NCBI GenBank assembly: GCA_937997955.1
Contig: CALLDR010000192.1
Span: 1-24,424, forward strand
From: an uncultured Emergencia sp.
GTDB taxonomy: Bacteria > Bacillota > Clostridia > Peptostreptococcales > Anaerovoracaceae
Length of the DNA stretch: 24,424 nt
Reading direction: 5' to 3'
Shown here: in pieces, positions 8,441-15,980 of the stretch
How positions within the stretch are numbered: the first letter of the stretch is position 1
Layout of the letters: every line of letters begins with the position of its first letter
Notes under the pieces: model-generated
Told to the model about the DNA's origin: nothing
Seen by the model: the letters and a program-made list of their open reading frames with translations, nothing else
Database searches by the model: none
Position numbers and translations under genes: made by a program

Positions 8441-9079
8441 CAAAAAATCCTGAACCCGTGTCCCCAGATCCTCTGCCTTGAAGACGGCGGAGCCAGCTAC
8501 CAGAATGTCACAGCCCGCCTCGCAGATCTCGGCGGCGTTCTCCAGGGTCACGCCCCCGTCGATTTCGATGACGTAGCCACAGCCCCTTTCTCTTCGCAGC
8601 TGATCCAGCTGCCGGATCTTATTCAGAGCCGCGGGAATGAACTTCTGTCCCCCGAAGCCCGGATTGACGGACATGACCAGAATCAGGTCCGCCTGATCCA
8701 AAACACATTCCAAAGCAGAGACCGGCGTGGCCGGATTCAGCGCGACGCCGCATTTGACGCCGCAGTCCCTGATGTGCTGCAGGGTCCTGTGCAGATGAGG
8801 GCACGCCTCCTGATGGACCACGATAAACGCGGTCTTGTCCGTGACAAAATCCTCTATGTATTTATCCGGATCCTCGATCATCAGGTGCACATCGTAAGGG
8901 CTGGTCTCCAGCCTGTCCATGGACTTCATGACCGCCGCCCCAAAGCTGATATTAGGCACAAAATGACCGTCCATCACATCTACGTGGATATAGCCGCAGC
9001 CCGCCCGGCTGATCTCCTCTGCCTGTTCTCCCAGTCTGGCGAAATCCGCCGACAGAATCGAAGGCGCTAATTTTCCCAT
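8429..9079 (-). CDS. rpe: ribulose-phosphate 3-epimerase
   Basis: The 216-residue TIM-barrel enzyme interconverts ribulose 5-phosphate and xylulose 5-phosphate in the pentose phosphate pathway. Family hallmarks are the N-terminal LAPSILSADFARL, HVDVMDGHFVPNISFG (metal and substrate ligands), the HLMIEDPDKYI segment, VMSVNPGFGGQKF and the C-terminal EIDGGVTLENA followed by AGSAVF. I chose the ATG at 9077-9079 because AAAAGGAG stands 7 nt before it and the protein then begins like its family. A TTG at 9110-9112 overlapping the rsgA stop would add 11 unconserved residues. It is the last gene of the asnA-to-rpe run, 29 nt after rsgA. In several relatives a thiamine pyrophosphokinase gene (thiN) follows; here a terminator follows instead. 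Confidence 0.96.
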   Translation of the reverse strand: MGKLAPSILSADFARLGEQAEEISRAGCGYIHVDVMDGHFVPNISFGAAVMKSMDRLETSPYDVHLMIEDPDKYIEDFVTDKTAFIVVHQEACPHLHRTLQHIRDCGVKCGVALNPATPVSALECVLDQADLILVMSVNPGFGGQKFIPAALNKIRQLDQLRRERGCGYVIEIDGGVTLENAAEICEAGCDILVAGSAVFKAEDLGTRVQDFLSRI

Positions 9080-9108
9080 GACGCTTCTCCTTTTCTCAAT
9101 CCATATGC

Positions 9109-9975
9109 TCAATACTTTTTTCTGTTTCTCAGTTCTTCCATGTTGGCAAGATAGGACTGATACCGTATCCTGCTGATGGTCCCGGCCTCGGCCGCCGCTC
9201 TGACAGCGCAGTCCGGCTCCTTGATGTGGCGGCAGTTGTCAAAGCGGCACTGCCCCTTCAGCTCTGCCAATTCCGGATAGAAATCCGCCAGCTCATCTTC
9301 CCCGGCTTCCAGAATATCAAAGGAAGTGAAGCCCGGCGTATCGAAGATCAAACCGCCGCCGTCGGTCTCAAAGATCTCCACGTGGCGGGTCGTGTGCCGG
9401 CCTCTGGCGGTCTTCTGGCTGACGGCGCCCGTTTCCATATTGGCGCCGGGTATGATCTGATTGGTGATGGTGGATTTCCCTACGCCGGAAGGTCCGGCAA
9501 AGGCCGCCCTTCTGCCCCGCAGCAGCTCCTGCAGAGCGTCGATTCCTTCTCCCGTCTTTCCGCTGACGCAGACCACCGGATAGACGTTCCTGTAGATGGC
9601 TTTCAGCTCCTCCAGCGCATCCTGGCTGACCAGGTCGCATTTGTTGATGCAGAGTACCGCCTCCATGTCGTTCTGCTCCGCCATGACCAGGAACTTGTCG
9701 ATGACGCTGAAATTCGGCTTCGGCTTCGCCGCCGCCAAGACCACGATAAAGCAGTCCACGTTGGCGATAGGCGGACGGATAAACTGGTTGCGCCGCGGCA
9801 GAATGGCGTTGATCACGCCGTCGCCGTCGGGCAGCACCTCCATGTCCACATTGTCGCCTACCATCAGGGTGACGCCGTCCTTCTTGAAAATACCTCTTCC
9901 CCGCGTCTGATAGACGCCATCGGCGGTCTTCACATAGTAAAAACCGCCGATACCTTTTATAATCAATCCTTCCAT
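9109..9975 (-). CDS. rsgA: ribosome small subunit biogenesis GTPase RsgA
   Basis: This 288-residue circularly permuted GTPase helps the 30S subunit mature and releases RbfA. The N-terminal OB domain occupies about 1-65. The G4 motif NKCD (111-114) comes before G1 GPSGVGKST (161-169), then the switch region with TTRHVE (195-200), and G3 DTPG (212-215); this order is diagnostic of the family. The C-terminal zinc finger uses C243, C248, H250 and C256. The start ATG is 3 nt after the prkC stop codon without a strong Shine-Dalgarno of its own, suggesting coupled translation. It sits between prkC and rpe, the standard order in Bacillota. Confidence 0.97.
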   Translation of the reverse strand: MEGLIIKGIGGFYYVKTADGVYQTRGRGIFKKDGVTLMVGDNVDMEVLPDGDGVINAILPRRNQFIRPPIANVDCFIVVLAAAKPKPNFSVIDKFLVMAEQNDMEAVLCINKCDLVSQDALEELKAIYRNVYPVVCVSGKTGEGIDALQELLRGRRAAFAGPSGVGKSTITNQIIPGANMETGAVSQKTARGRHTTRHVEIFETDGGGLIFDTPGFTSFDILEAGEDELADFYPELAELKGQCRFDNCRHIKEPDCAVRAAAEAGTISRIRYQSYLANMEELRNRKKY

Positions 9976-9978
9976 AGA

Positions 9979-11760
9979 TTACTCGTTACCTTCTTCTTCG
10001 CCGCCGTCGTCGCCGTCGCCATCGTCCGGATCATCTGGTTCCGGTTCCGTGTCAGGCGGATCCGGCGTAACCTCCGGCGCGCCTTTGCTGATCTTCAGAT
10101 AGATCACAGTCCCCTTCTTGGCTTTGCCGGTGACAGACTGTTCCATGACCTTGTTCTTCTCGTAGACCGCATTTTCCTCATAGGACGGCTGCCCTACGGA
10201 GAAGCCCGCGTTCTCCAGCATCTCCCGCGCCTCGTCGTAGGTCCTTCCGACCACCGACGGCACGTCGACCTCGTCGGTACCGTCGCTGAGCACGATATCG
10301 ACCCGGCTGCCCTTTTCAAGCTCTTCATCAGCGCCCGGACTCTGCCCGATCACCGTGCCTTCCTGGGATTCGCTCTCTTCTGTGGTCACCTTGCCCAGAA
10401 CGTAGCCCTCAGCTGTCAGAGCCGCCTCAGCGGCCTCCTCTGTCATGCCGAACAGATTCGGAACTTTTCCGGTCGGCTTTCCTGAGCTGAGGTATACGGT
10501 GATGGTATCGCCTTCCTTCACCTTTTCGCCTTCACCCGGATCGGATTTGACGATTCGATCCTTTTCAATGTCCTCGCTGGCGATTCTGGTGTCGGATACC
10601 TCCATCTTCAGTCCCATCGCTTCCAATTCCTGGCGTGCCCGCTCTTCCGTCTTATCCTCCAGATCCGGCACCTTCAGGCCGCCGCCCAGAACGCCGGTGG
10701 CGAACAGAGCGCCTACAACCACCGCGATGACAACCACCGCTGCGACAACAGCGATAAGGGCCTTCTTTCCGCCGCCGCTGGCGCCCTCTTCCTTCTTCTG
10801 CTTTTCCGGCTTCTTCTTTTTCTTCTTTACCGGAACCTCATCTTCCAGCTCCTCTTCGCGCTTCTCCGCCGCTTTCCGACGGTTCATCTCCTGAAACTCC
10901 TCAACCTCGTCAGCAGCAAAGATGGAATCTCCCACCATCTTGATGACGAATTCTATGTTCTTCAGATCCTCCAGCAGCTCGTCAGCGTTGCGGTAGCGGT
11001 TGGACTGGAACTTGTCGGTGGCCTTCATGACCAGCTTTTCCAGAGCCGGCGGAATACCGGATACCAGCTGTGACGGCGGCGTGATCTCATCGTTGATGTG
11101 CATCAGCGCCACCTGCACCGGATTATCCCCGTCAAAAGGAACCTGGCCGGTCAGCATCTCATAGAGGACGATACCCAGGGAATAGATGTCCGAGCGTTCA
11201 TCTACATAAGCGCCTCTGGCCTGCTCCGGTGAAAAGTAGTGGACGGAACCTATGATGCGGCTGGTCTCCGTCACCAGGGTGGAATCGCTGACGGCCTTGG
11301 CGATACCGAAGTCGGTCAGCTTTGCCATGCCGTCTCTGGTCATCATGATGTTGTGCGGCTTTACGTCCCGGTGGATGATGTTGTTCCGATGGGCCATGCT
11401 GAGCGCCGACGCCACCTGCCGGGTGATCTCGATGGCCTGCCGGTAATCCATCGGAGCCCGCTCCTTGATGATATCGCTGAGGGGCCTGCCATCGATCAGC
11501 TCCATGACGATGAAGTGGATGTTCCCCTCCTTTCCCACATCGTATACGCTTACGATATTGGGGTGCTGCAAATTAGCGGCAGCCTGGGATTCCCGTTTAA
11601 AATTTTCCACGAACTGGGCGTCCTTGGTAAACTCCGGCCGCAGGATCTTAATGGCCACATACCGGTTCAGCAGTCTGTCCTTTCCCTTGTAGACTACCGC
11701 CATGCCGCCTTCGCCGATCTTTTCTATCAATTCATATCTGCCCGCAAGTAATTTACTCAT
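9979..11760 (-). CDS. prkC: PASTA-domain membrane serine/threonine kinase (PrkC/Stk1)
   Basis: This 593-residue Hanks-type kinase relays peptidoglycan status to the cytoplasm in related bacteria. The kinase domain (about 8-275) has the glycine loop GEGGMAVVYKG (16-26), K38 in VAIK, HRDVKPHN (130-137) and DFG (150-152). An acidic then strongly lysine-rich juxtamembrane stretch (about 285-325) leads to a transmembrane helix (334-356). Three extracellular PASTA repeats follow (about 361-427, 430-494, 497-560), with a final tail of about 30 residues made almost only of Asp, Glu, Pro and Gly. The ATG overlaps the end of the phosphatase gene by 8 nt, so kinase and phosphatase are translationally linked. 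All catalytic residues are present. The acidic tail resembles that of the penicillin-binding protein at 5350-8307. Confidence 0.97.
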   Translation of the reverse strand: MSKLLAGRYELIEKIGEGGMAVVYKGKDRLLNRYVAIKILRPEFTKDAQFVENFKRESQAAANLQHPNIVSVYDVGKEGNIHFIVMELIDGRPLSDIIKERAPMDYRQAIEITRQVASALSMAHRNNIIHRDVKPHNIMMTRDGMAKLTDFGIAKAVSDSTLVTETSRIIGSVHYFSPEQARGAYVDERSDIYSLGIVLYEMLTGQVPFDGDNPVQVALMHINDEITPPSQLVSGIPPALEKLVMKATDKFQSNRYRNADELLEDLKNIEFVIKMVGDSIFAADEVEEFQEMNRRKAAEKREEELEDEVPVKKKKKKPEKQKKEEGASGGGKKALIAVVAAVVVIAVVVGALFATGVLGGGLKVPDLEDKTEERARQELEAMGLKMEVSDTRIASEDIEKDRIVKSDPGEGEKVKEGDTITVYLSSGKPTGKVPNLFGMTEEAAEAALTAEGYVLGKVTTEESESQEGTVIGQSPGADEELEKGSRVDIVLSDGTDEVDVPSVVGRTYDEAREMLENAGFSVGQPSYEENAVYEKNKVMEQSVTGKAKKGTVIYLKISKGAPEVTPDPPDTEPEPDDPDDGDGDDGGEEEGNE

Positions 11761-12499
11761 CGAAATCTTCCTCCGTTATTTTCAATACTACCATGGTGAT
11801 ATTGTCGCTGCCGCCGTTGCGGTTGGCCGCGTCAACCAGTTCGCTGCAAATTTCGGTCATTGTACTGTCTTTCTCAAGCTGACGAATCAGCTCCTCTCTG
11901 TCCACTTCCCCATAGAGGCCGTCGGTACAGATCAGAATGATGTCGCCGGGCCGGATCCCCACCTGGAAAAAATCTCCCTCGATGGTGTAGTCCGCGCCCA
12001 CAGCTCTGGTGATCATATTCTTATTCTCATGATGCTCCGCTTCATCGGCCGTAATCAGCCCGGCCTTCAGCAGAGTATTCACATAGGTATGGTCCTCCGT
12101 GATCTGGGTCAGCTCCCCGTCGTGGAGAATATATCCTCTGCTGTCCCCTACGTTCATTATGTAAAGGGTGTCCTTCTGGATATAGGCGATGACCACCGTG
12201 GTCGCCATGCCTTTGTTCCACTCAAAGCGCTGAGACATCTCCAATACCTTGAAGTTCACATCACGCAGGCAGTCCTCGAAATATGAACGGAGCTCATCGG
12301 CGCTCTCCTGCCCGGTGAGGGGGTAAGTTTCCACATATCTGGCGATTTCGTTGACGCAGGTACGGCTTGCGATCTCGCCGGAATTGTTTCCCCCGACACC
12401 GTCGGCAACGATGAAAACCCGATCCCGCTTCATGACAAAGCAGGCGTCCTCGTTGTTGGTCCGCCTCCGTCCCCTGTCTGTTTTAAAGCCTACTTCCAT
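11753..12499 (-). CDS. stp: PP2C-family serine/threonine phosphatase, partner of PrkC
   Basis: The 248-residue soluble phosphatase removes phosphate from PrkC and its substrates using two metal ions. PPM motifs seen: RTNNEDA (13-19), VADGVGGNNSGE (31-42, metal-binding D33 and G34), GDSRGY (118-123), CTDGLYGEV (191-199, D193) and GGSDNIT (229-235, D232). Length is typical of the Stp1/PrpC group. It overlaps rsmB by 17 nt at its start and prkC by 8 nt at its end. In many Clostridia and Bacilli rlmN lies between rsmB and this gene; it is absent here. The start codon follows GGAAAGGAGAC at the rsmB 3' end, a good ribosome binding site. Confidence 0.96.
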   Translation of the reverse strand: MEVGFKTDRGRRRTNNEDACFVMKRDRVFIVADGVGGNNSGEIASRTCVNEIARYVETYPLTGQESADELRSYFEDCLRDVNFKVLEMSQRFEWNKGMATTVVIAYIQKDTLYIMNVGDSRGYILHDGELTQITEDHTYVNTLLKAGLITADEAEHHENKNMITRAVGADYTIEGDFFQVGIRPGDIILICTDGLYGEVDREELIRQLEKDSTMTEICSELVDAANRNGGSDNITMVVLKITEEDFDE

Positions 12500-13796
12500 T
12501 CATGTCTCCTTTCCCTGCTGTCCGCCGCATCCTGCAGATGAAGAACCCGTCGTGTTCTCCGTCGTCAGGGAACAGCTGCAGCATTCTGTCCAGCCGAAAC
12601 GCGTCACATTCAGCCAAAAAAGCTTCTGCCACCTGCTCGTTTTCGATCCTGTTGACCGTGCAGGTGCTGTAGAGAAGATATCCGCCCGGCTTTACATAGC
12701 GGCTGGCCTCCCGGAGCAGCCGCAGCTGCTTTTCAGCCAGACTTCTTCCCTGGTCCTCGACAGCCTTGTATTTGATCTCCGGTTTTCGCCTGATGACGCC
12801 CAGGCCGGAGCACGGACCGTCCACCAGCACTCTGTCCGCCGTCTGGTCCAGACTGCGGCAGGCCTCGGTGCCGTCCTTTTCCGCTGTCTCAATGATATCT
12901 ATGCCCAATCTGGCAGCCTCTTTCTCGATCAGCTCCAGCTTGTGCGGATATATGTCAAAGGCCTTGATCGTGCCTTTATTTTCCATCATCTCTGCCATGG
13001 CCAGGGTCTTTCCCCCCGGCGCGGCGCAAATATCGTAGACCGTCTCCCCCGGCTTCGGTCCCAGCGCCTCTGCCGCCGCCGCTGACGCCGCGTCCTGTAC
13101 GGAGAACCAGCCCTCGGCGTAGGCCTCTGTCTCCAGAAGGCCGCTGCCTCTGACAAAGAGAACCCGCCGGTTCTCTTCACATTCCCGGACAGAAAAGCCT
13201 TTGTCCCCGAGGCGTTCTGCCAGGGCCTGACGGCTGGTCCGCAGCAAATTGACGCGGACGGAAAGCTCCGGCCTCCGGTTTCCGGCAGCCAGCAGTGACT
13301 CGGTCTTTTCCAGGCCATACTGCTGCGCCCAGAGCCCGACGATCCACGGATCACAGGAATAGCGGACGGACAGGTACTCTATGGGAGCCTGCTTTTGATC
13401 CGGCAGCGTCAGTCTTTCCTTCTGCCTGCCGTAACCCCGCAGGACGCCGTTGACAAAGCCGGCTCTCCCCGCGGCCACCTTCTTCGCCAGCTGCACCGTC
13501 TCGCTGACGGCCGCGTACTCCGGCACAGAATCCATGAAGATAATCTGATACAGCCCCATCCGCAGCAGGACCTTCACCGGCTTCTTCACGCCGGAGAGTC
13601 CCTTCGGGATCAGCTGGGAAAGCAGATGATCCAGGTACAGCTTGTGCTCCAGGACGCCGTAGACCAGCTCCCGCACCAGGGCCGGCGCGTCGGGACGGTC
13701 TTCCTGTATCCGCCGATTCAATTCCAGGTTGGAATAGGCTCCATGCTTCTCGATCTGCAGCAGAACCTCATAGGCAGTCTTTCGATTGCGGTCCAT
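12483..13796 (-). CDS. rsmB: 16S rRNA (cytosine-967 C5)-methyltransferase
   Basis: The 437-residue enzyme methylates C967 of 16S rRNA with S-adenosylmethionine. Residues 1-130 form the NusB-like RNA-binding domain. The Rossmann domain has motif I YDICAAPGGKT (254-264), motif IV LVDGPCSG (324-331) with C329, and STCTV (377-381) with the catalytic C379. Both cysteines used by this enzyme family are present. The start ATG shares one base with the TGA of the zinc-peptidase gene (TGATG), and GAGGTGG lies upstream as ribosome binding site. Placement after fmt and before the phosphatase matches the conserved Bacillota operon. Confidence 0.97.
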   Translation of the reverse strand: MDRNRKTAYEVLLQIEKHGAYSNLELNRRIQEDRPDAPALVRELVYGVLEHKLYLDHLLSQLIPKGLSGVKKPVKVLLRMGLYQIIFMDSVPEYAAVSETVQLAKKVAAGRAGFVNGVLRGYGRQKERLTLPDQKQAPIEYLSVRYSCDPWIVGLWAQQYGLEKTESLLAAGNRRPELSVRVNLLRTSRQALAERLGDKGFSVRECEENRRVLFVRGSGLLETEAYAEGWFSVQDAASAAAAEALGPKPGETVYDICAAPGGKTLAMAEMMENKGTIKAFDIYPHKLELIEKEAARLGIDIIETAEKDGTEACRSLDQTADRVLVDGPCSGLGVIRRKPEIKYKAVEDQGRSLAEKQLRLLREASRYVKPGGYLLYSTCTVNRIENEQVAEAFLAECDAFRLDRMLQLFPDDGEHDGFFICRMRRTAGKGDMNGSRL

Positions 13797-14506
13797 CAGT
13801 CTCTGCCACCTCGCAGTGCTAAGATCCGGAGCAGGTTGGCTACCGCCACCGCCAGGGCCGCCACGTAGGTCATGGCCGCCGCCCGCAGGACTTTTTTGGA
13901 TCCTGCCAGGTCCTCGCTGGCTACCAGCCCCAGCTCCTCCATCTGGTCAATGGCCCTTCTGCTGGCATTGAACTCCACCGGCAGAGTGATCAGATGAAAG
14001 ACGATTACACAGACAAAGGCCAGCACGCCGATATTGAACAGCAGGTTGCCCATGTACCAGCTTTCGCCGCTGCCCGCGCCGAGAAGGACGATGCCGATCA
14101 GGATCAGAGGCCACGTCAGATGGGACACCAGATTGACCACCGGCACGATGCCGTTTCGGATCTTCAGAGGCGCATAGCCTCTGGCGTGCTGGATCGCGTG
14201 GCCCGCCTCGTGACAGGCTACGCTGACCGCCGCGACGGAGCTGACGCCGCACACGTCCTGGGAAAGGCTGAGCGTCCGGTTTCTCGGATTATAGTTGTCT
14301 GTCAGGCTTCCTCTGATCTGCTGTATCTGTACATCGTAAAGCCCGTTGGCGTCCAGGACCCTCCGCGCGGCCTGGGCTCCGGTCAGCCCCTTTCGGTTCC
14401 TGACTCTGCTGTATTTGCTGAAATTCCCCTTGACCTGAGCCTGCGCCCATAGGGCGAAGATCATGGCCGGAATCAGAATGATAATACTGGTATCATAATA
14501 GAACAT
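13796..14506 (-). CDS. membrane zinc metallopeptidase, YugP type
   Basis: The 236-residue protein has an N-terminal membrane helix (about 5-22), the zinc-protease motif HEAGHAIQH (99-107), and further hydrophobic helices (roughly 120-175 and 210-230). The segment RVRNRKGLTGAQAARRVLD (34-52) and SLTDNYNPRNRTLSLSQDV are typical of the YugP family, annotated as neutral zinc metallopeptidases of unknown substrate. Its position between fmt and rsmB is common in Clostridia, suggesting a housekeeping link with translation or envelope quality control, but no role is proven. The ATG at 14504-14506 has a run of seven G about 11 nt upstream and AAAGAG adjacent, so the ribosome binding site is unusual. 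Confidence 0.9.
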   Translation of the reverse strand: MFYYDTSIIILIPAMIFALWAQAQVKGNFSKYSRVRNRKGLTGAQAARRVLDANGLYDVQIQQIRGSLTDNYNPRNRTLSLSQDVCGVSSVAAVSVACHEAGHAIQHARGYAPLKIRNGIVPVVNLVSHLTWPLILIGIVLLGAGSGESWYMGNLLFNIGVLAFVCVIVFHLITLPVEFNASRRAIDQMEELGLVASEDLAGSKKVLRAAAMTYVAALAVAVANLLRILALRGGRD

Positions 14507-14548
14507 CTCTTTCTACCCCCCCTTTTGTTGTATAGCTTTACCATGATT

Positions 14549-15478
14549 TTAACCTAAAATACAATCTTTTTCAATACGGTTGCCCCGCAGAAAATCCTTT
14601 ACGGCCACCCGTTTCTTTCCCGGCAGCTGTATCTGCTGCGCTCTCAAGATGCCTTCGCCGCACGCGATATCGATGCCTTCATCGGACACAGCCAGAATTT
14701 TTCCCGGCGTCTCCCCCGCGCCGCCGTCGAGGACCTGGGCCTGCCAGATCTTCAGGGTCTGGTCCCCATAGCTGCAGAAGGCGCCCGGCCACGGGTCAAA
14801 GGCCCGGATCTGCCGCTCGATCTGCTCCGCGGTCTTAGAAAAGTCGATCCTGCCGTCCTGCTTGGTGATCAGGCCCGCATAGGTCGCCTCATCGTCGTTT
14901 TGCTCCTGGGGAACCAGTCTCCGTGCGCCGATCAGAGGCAGAACCTCCGCCAGCAGATCCGCTCCCAGCAGAGCCAGCTTATCGTGAAGCTCCTCGTAAT
15001 TCATCTTTCCTACGGAGGTGATGACCTTTGCCAGCATGTCGCCGGTATCCAGGCCTTCGTCCATCTGCATGATGGTCACGCCCGTCTCCTTTTCGCCGTC
15101 CAAAATCGCTCTCTGTATCGGCGACGCGCCCCGCAGCCGCGGCAGCAGGGACGCATGGACGTTGACACAGCCCAGAGGAGGCAGCTCCAGCAGCTCCTTC
15201 TGGATGATCTGCCCGTACGCGGCCACGATGATGATGTCCGGCCGGTAAGCTTTGATCACCTCCATGGTCTGCGGGCTGTCCTTGATCTTTTCCGGCTGCA
15301 GCACCGGGATATCGTGGGCGATGGCCAGCTCCTTCACCGGAGAAAACTGGATCTTCTTGCCCCGGTTCTTCGCCCGGTCAGGCTGGGTCACCACCAGGCC
15401 GACCTGATGACCGGCCTCTACCAGGGCCTGCAGAGACGCCGCGGCAAAATCCGGCGTTCCCATAAATACGATCTTCAT
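14549..15478 (-). CDS. fmt: methionyl-tRNA formyltransferase
   Basis: The 309-residue enzyme transfers a formyl group from 10-formyl-tetrahydrofolate to initiator Met-tRNA. The N-terminus MKIVFMGTPDFA is the family signature. Residues 106-121 (NVHASLLPRLRGASPI) contain catalytic N106 and H108, and D144 lies in MDEGLDTGDML (139-149). The C-terminal OB-like tRNA-binding domain runs from about 205. The reading frame is open 32 codons farther upstream, but that part overlaps def and is unconserved, so I start at the ATG 15476-15478, which shares one base with the def stop codon (TAATG). The def-fmt pair works in sequence: formylation before initiation and deformylation after. Confidence 0.97.
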   Translation of the reverse strand: MKIVFMGTPDFAAASLQALVEAGHQVGLVVTQPDRAKNRGKKIQFSPVKELAIAHDIPVLQPEKIKDSPQTMEVIKAYRPDIIIVAAYGQIIQKELLELPPLGCVNVHASLLPRLRGASPIQRAILDGEKETGVTIMQMDEGLDTGDMLAKVITSVGKMNYEELHDKLALLGADLLAEVLPLIGARRLVPQEQNDDEATYAGLITKQDGRIDFSKTAEQIERQIRAFDPWPGAFCSYGDQTLKIWQAQVLDGGAGETPGKILAVSDEGIDIACGEGILRAQQIQLPGKKRVAVKDFLRGNRIEKDCILG

Positions 15479-15960
15479 TACGCCTCTTCCCCTTCTTCTT
15501 CCTCTTCCGGTTCTCTCACGTTGGTCGCTTTGTCCGTGTACAGAATGCCGTCCAGATGGTCGTACTCGTGGCACATGACTCTGGCGTCCCAGTCTTCAAA
15601 TTCATAGACCTGCTCCTGACCGTCCAGATCCCACGCTTTGATCTTGATCCTCTGCGGGCGTTCTACCGTCCCGATCAGGCCAGGCACGCTGAGACAGCCC
15701 TCGTCGCCGATCTGGCTGCCTTCCTGCTCCAGCATCACAGGATTGATCATGTAGTACACTCTGCCCGGTTCCGGCTCCGCGATAAACATGCGGCGCATCA
15801 CGCCGACCTGAGGACCCGCGATGCCGCAGCCGTACTGCTGGCGCATGGTTTCCAGCATGTCTTCCATGGTCGTCCGGATCCGGTCGGTCACCTCCGGAAT
15901 TTCTCTGCACTTCTTTCTCAGTATCTCATCGCCCTCCAGGACGACATTTCTTATTGCCAT
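15478..15960 (-). CDS. def: peptide deformylase
   Basis: The 160-residue metalloenzyme removes the formyl group from nascent proteins. Motif I is GCGIAGPQ (44-51), motif II EGCLS (87-91, metal ligand C89) and motif III HEYDHLDG (131-138, ligands H131 and H135, catalytic E132). In motif I the usual second alanine of GxGxAAPQ is glycine (G49), a variant seen in some clostridial homologues to my knowledge; the catalytic Gln51 is kept. The C-terminus is a run of glutamates. The gene overlaps fmt by one base and follows priA after 20 nt. The ATG at 15958-15960 has an AGAGAGGG-type ribosome binding site upstream. Confidence 0.96.
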   Translation of the reverse strand: MAIRNVVLEGDEILRKKCREIPEVTDRIRTTMEDMLETMRQQYGCGIAGPQVGVMRRMFIAEPEPGRVYYMINPVMLEQEGSQIGDEGCLSVPGLIGTVERPQRIKIKAWDLDGQEQVYEFEDWDARVMCHEYDHLDGILYTDKATNVREPEEEEEGEEA

Positions 15961-15980
15961 TTAAATTTCCCTCTCTTCTT

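Noticed and set aside
9080..9112. TTG start for rpe overlapping the rsgA stop
   Set aside because: The ATG at 9079 has a strong AAAAGGAG at correct spacing and begins at the conserved part.
9226..10485. 419-codon open frame on the plus strand opposite rsgA and prkC
   Set aside because: It spans the junction of two well-supported genes on the other strand and shows no recognisable motif.
15479..15574. Upstream extension of fmt by 32 codons
   Set aside because: The extension lies inside def in another frame and is not fmt-like; the ATG at 15478 gives the standard N-terminus.
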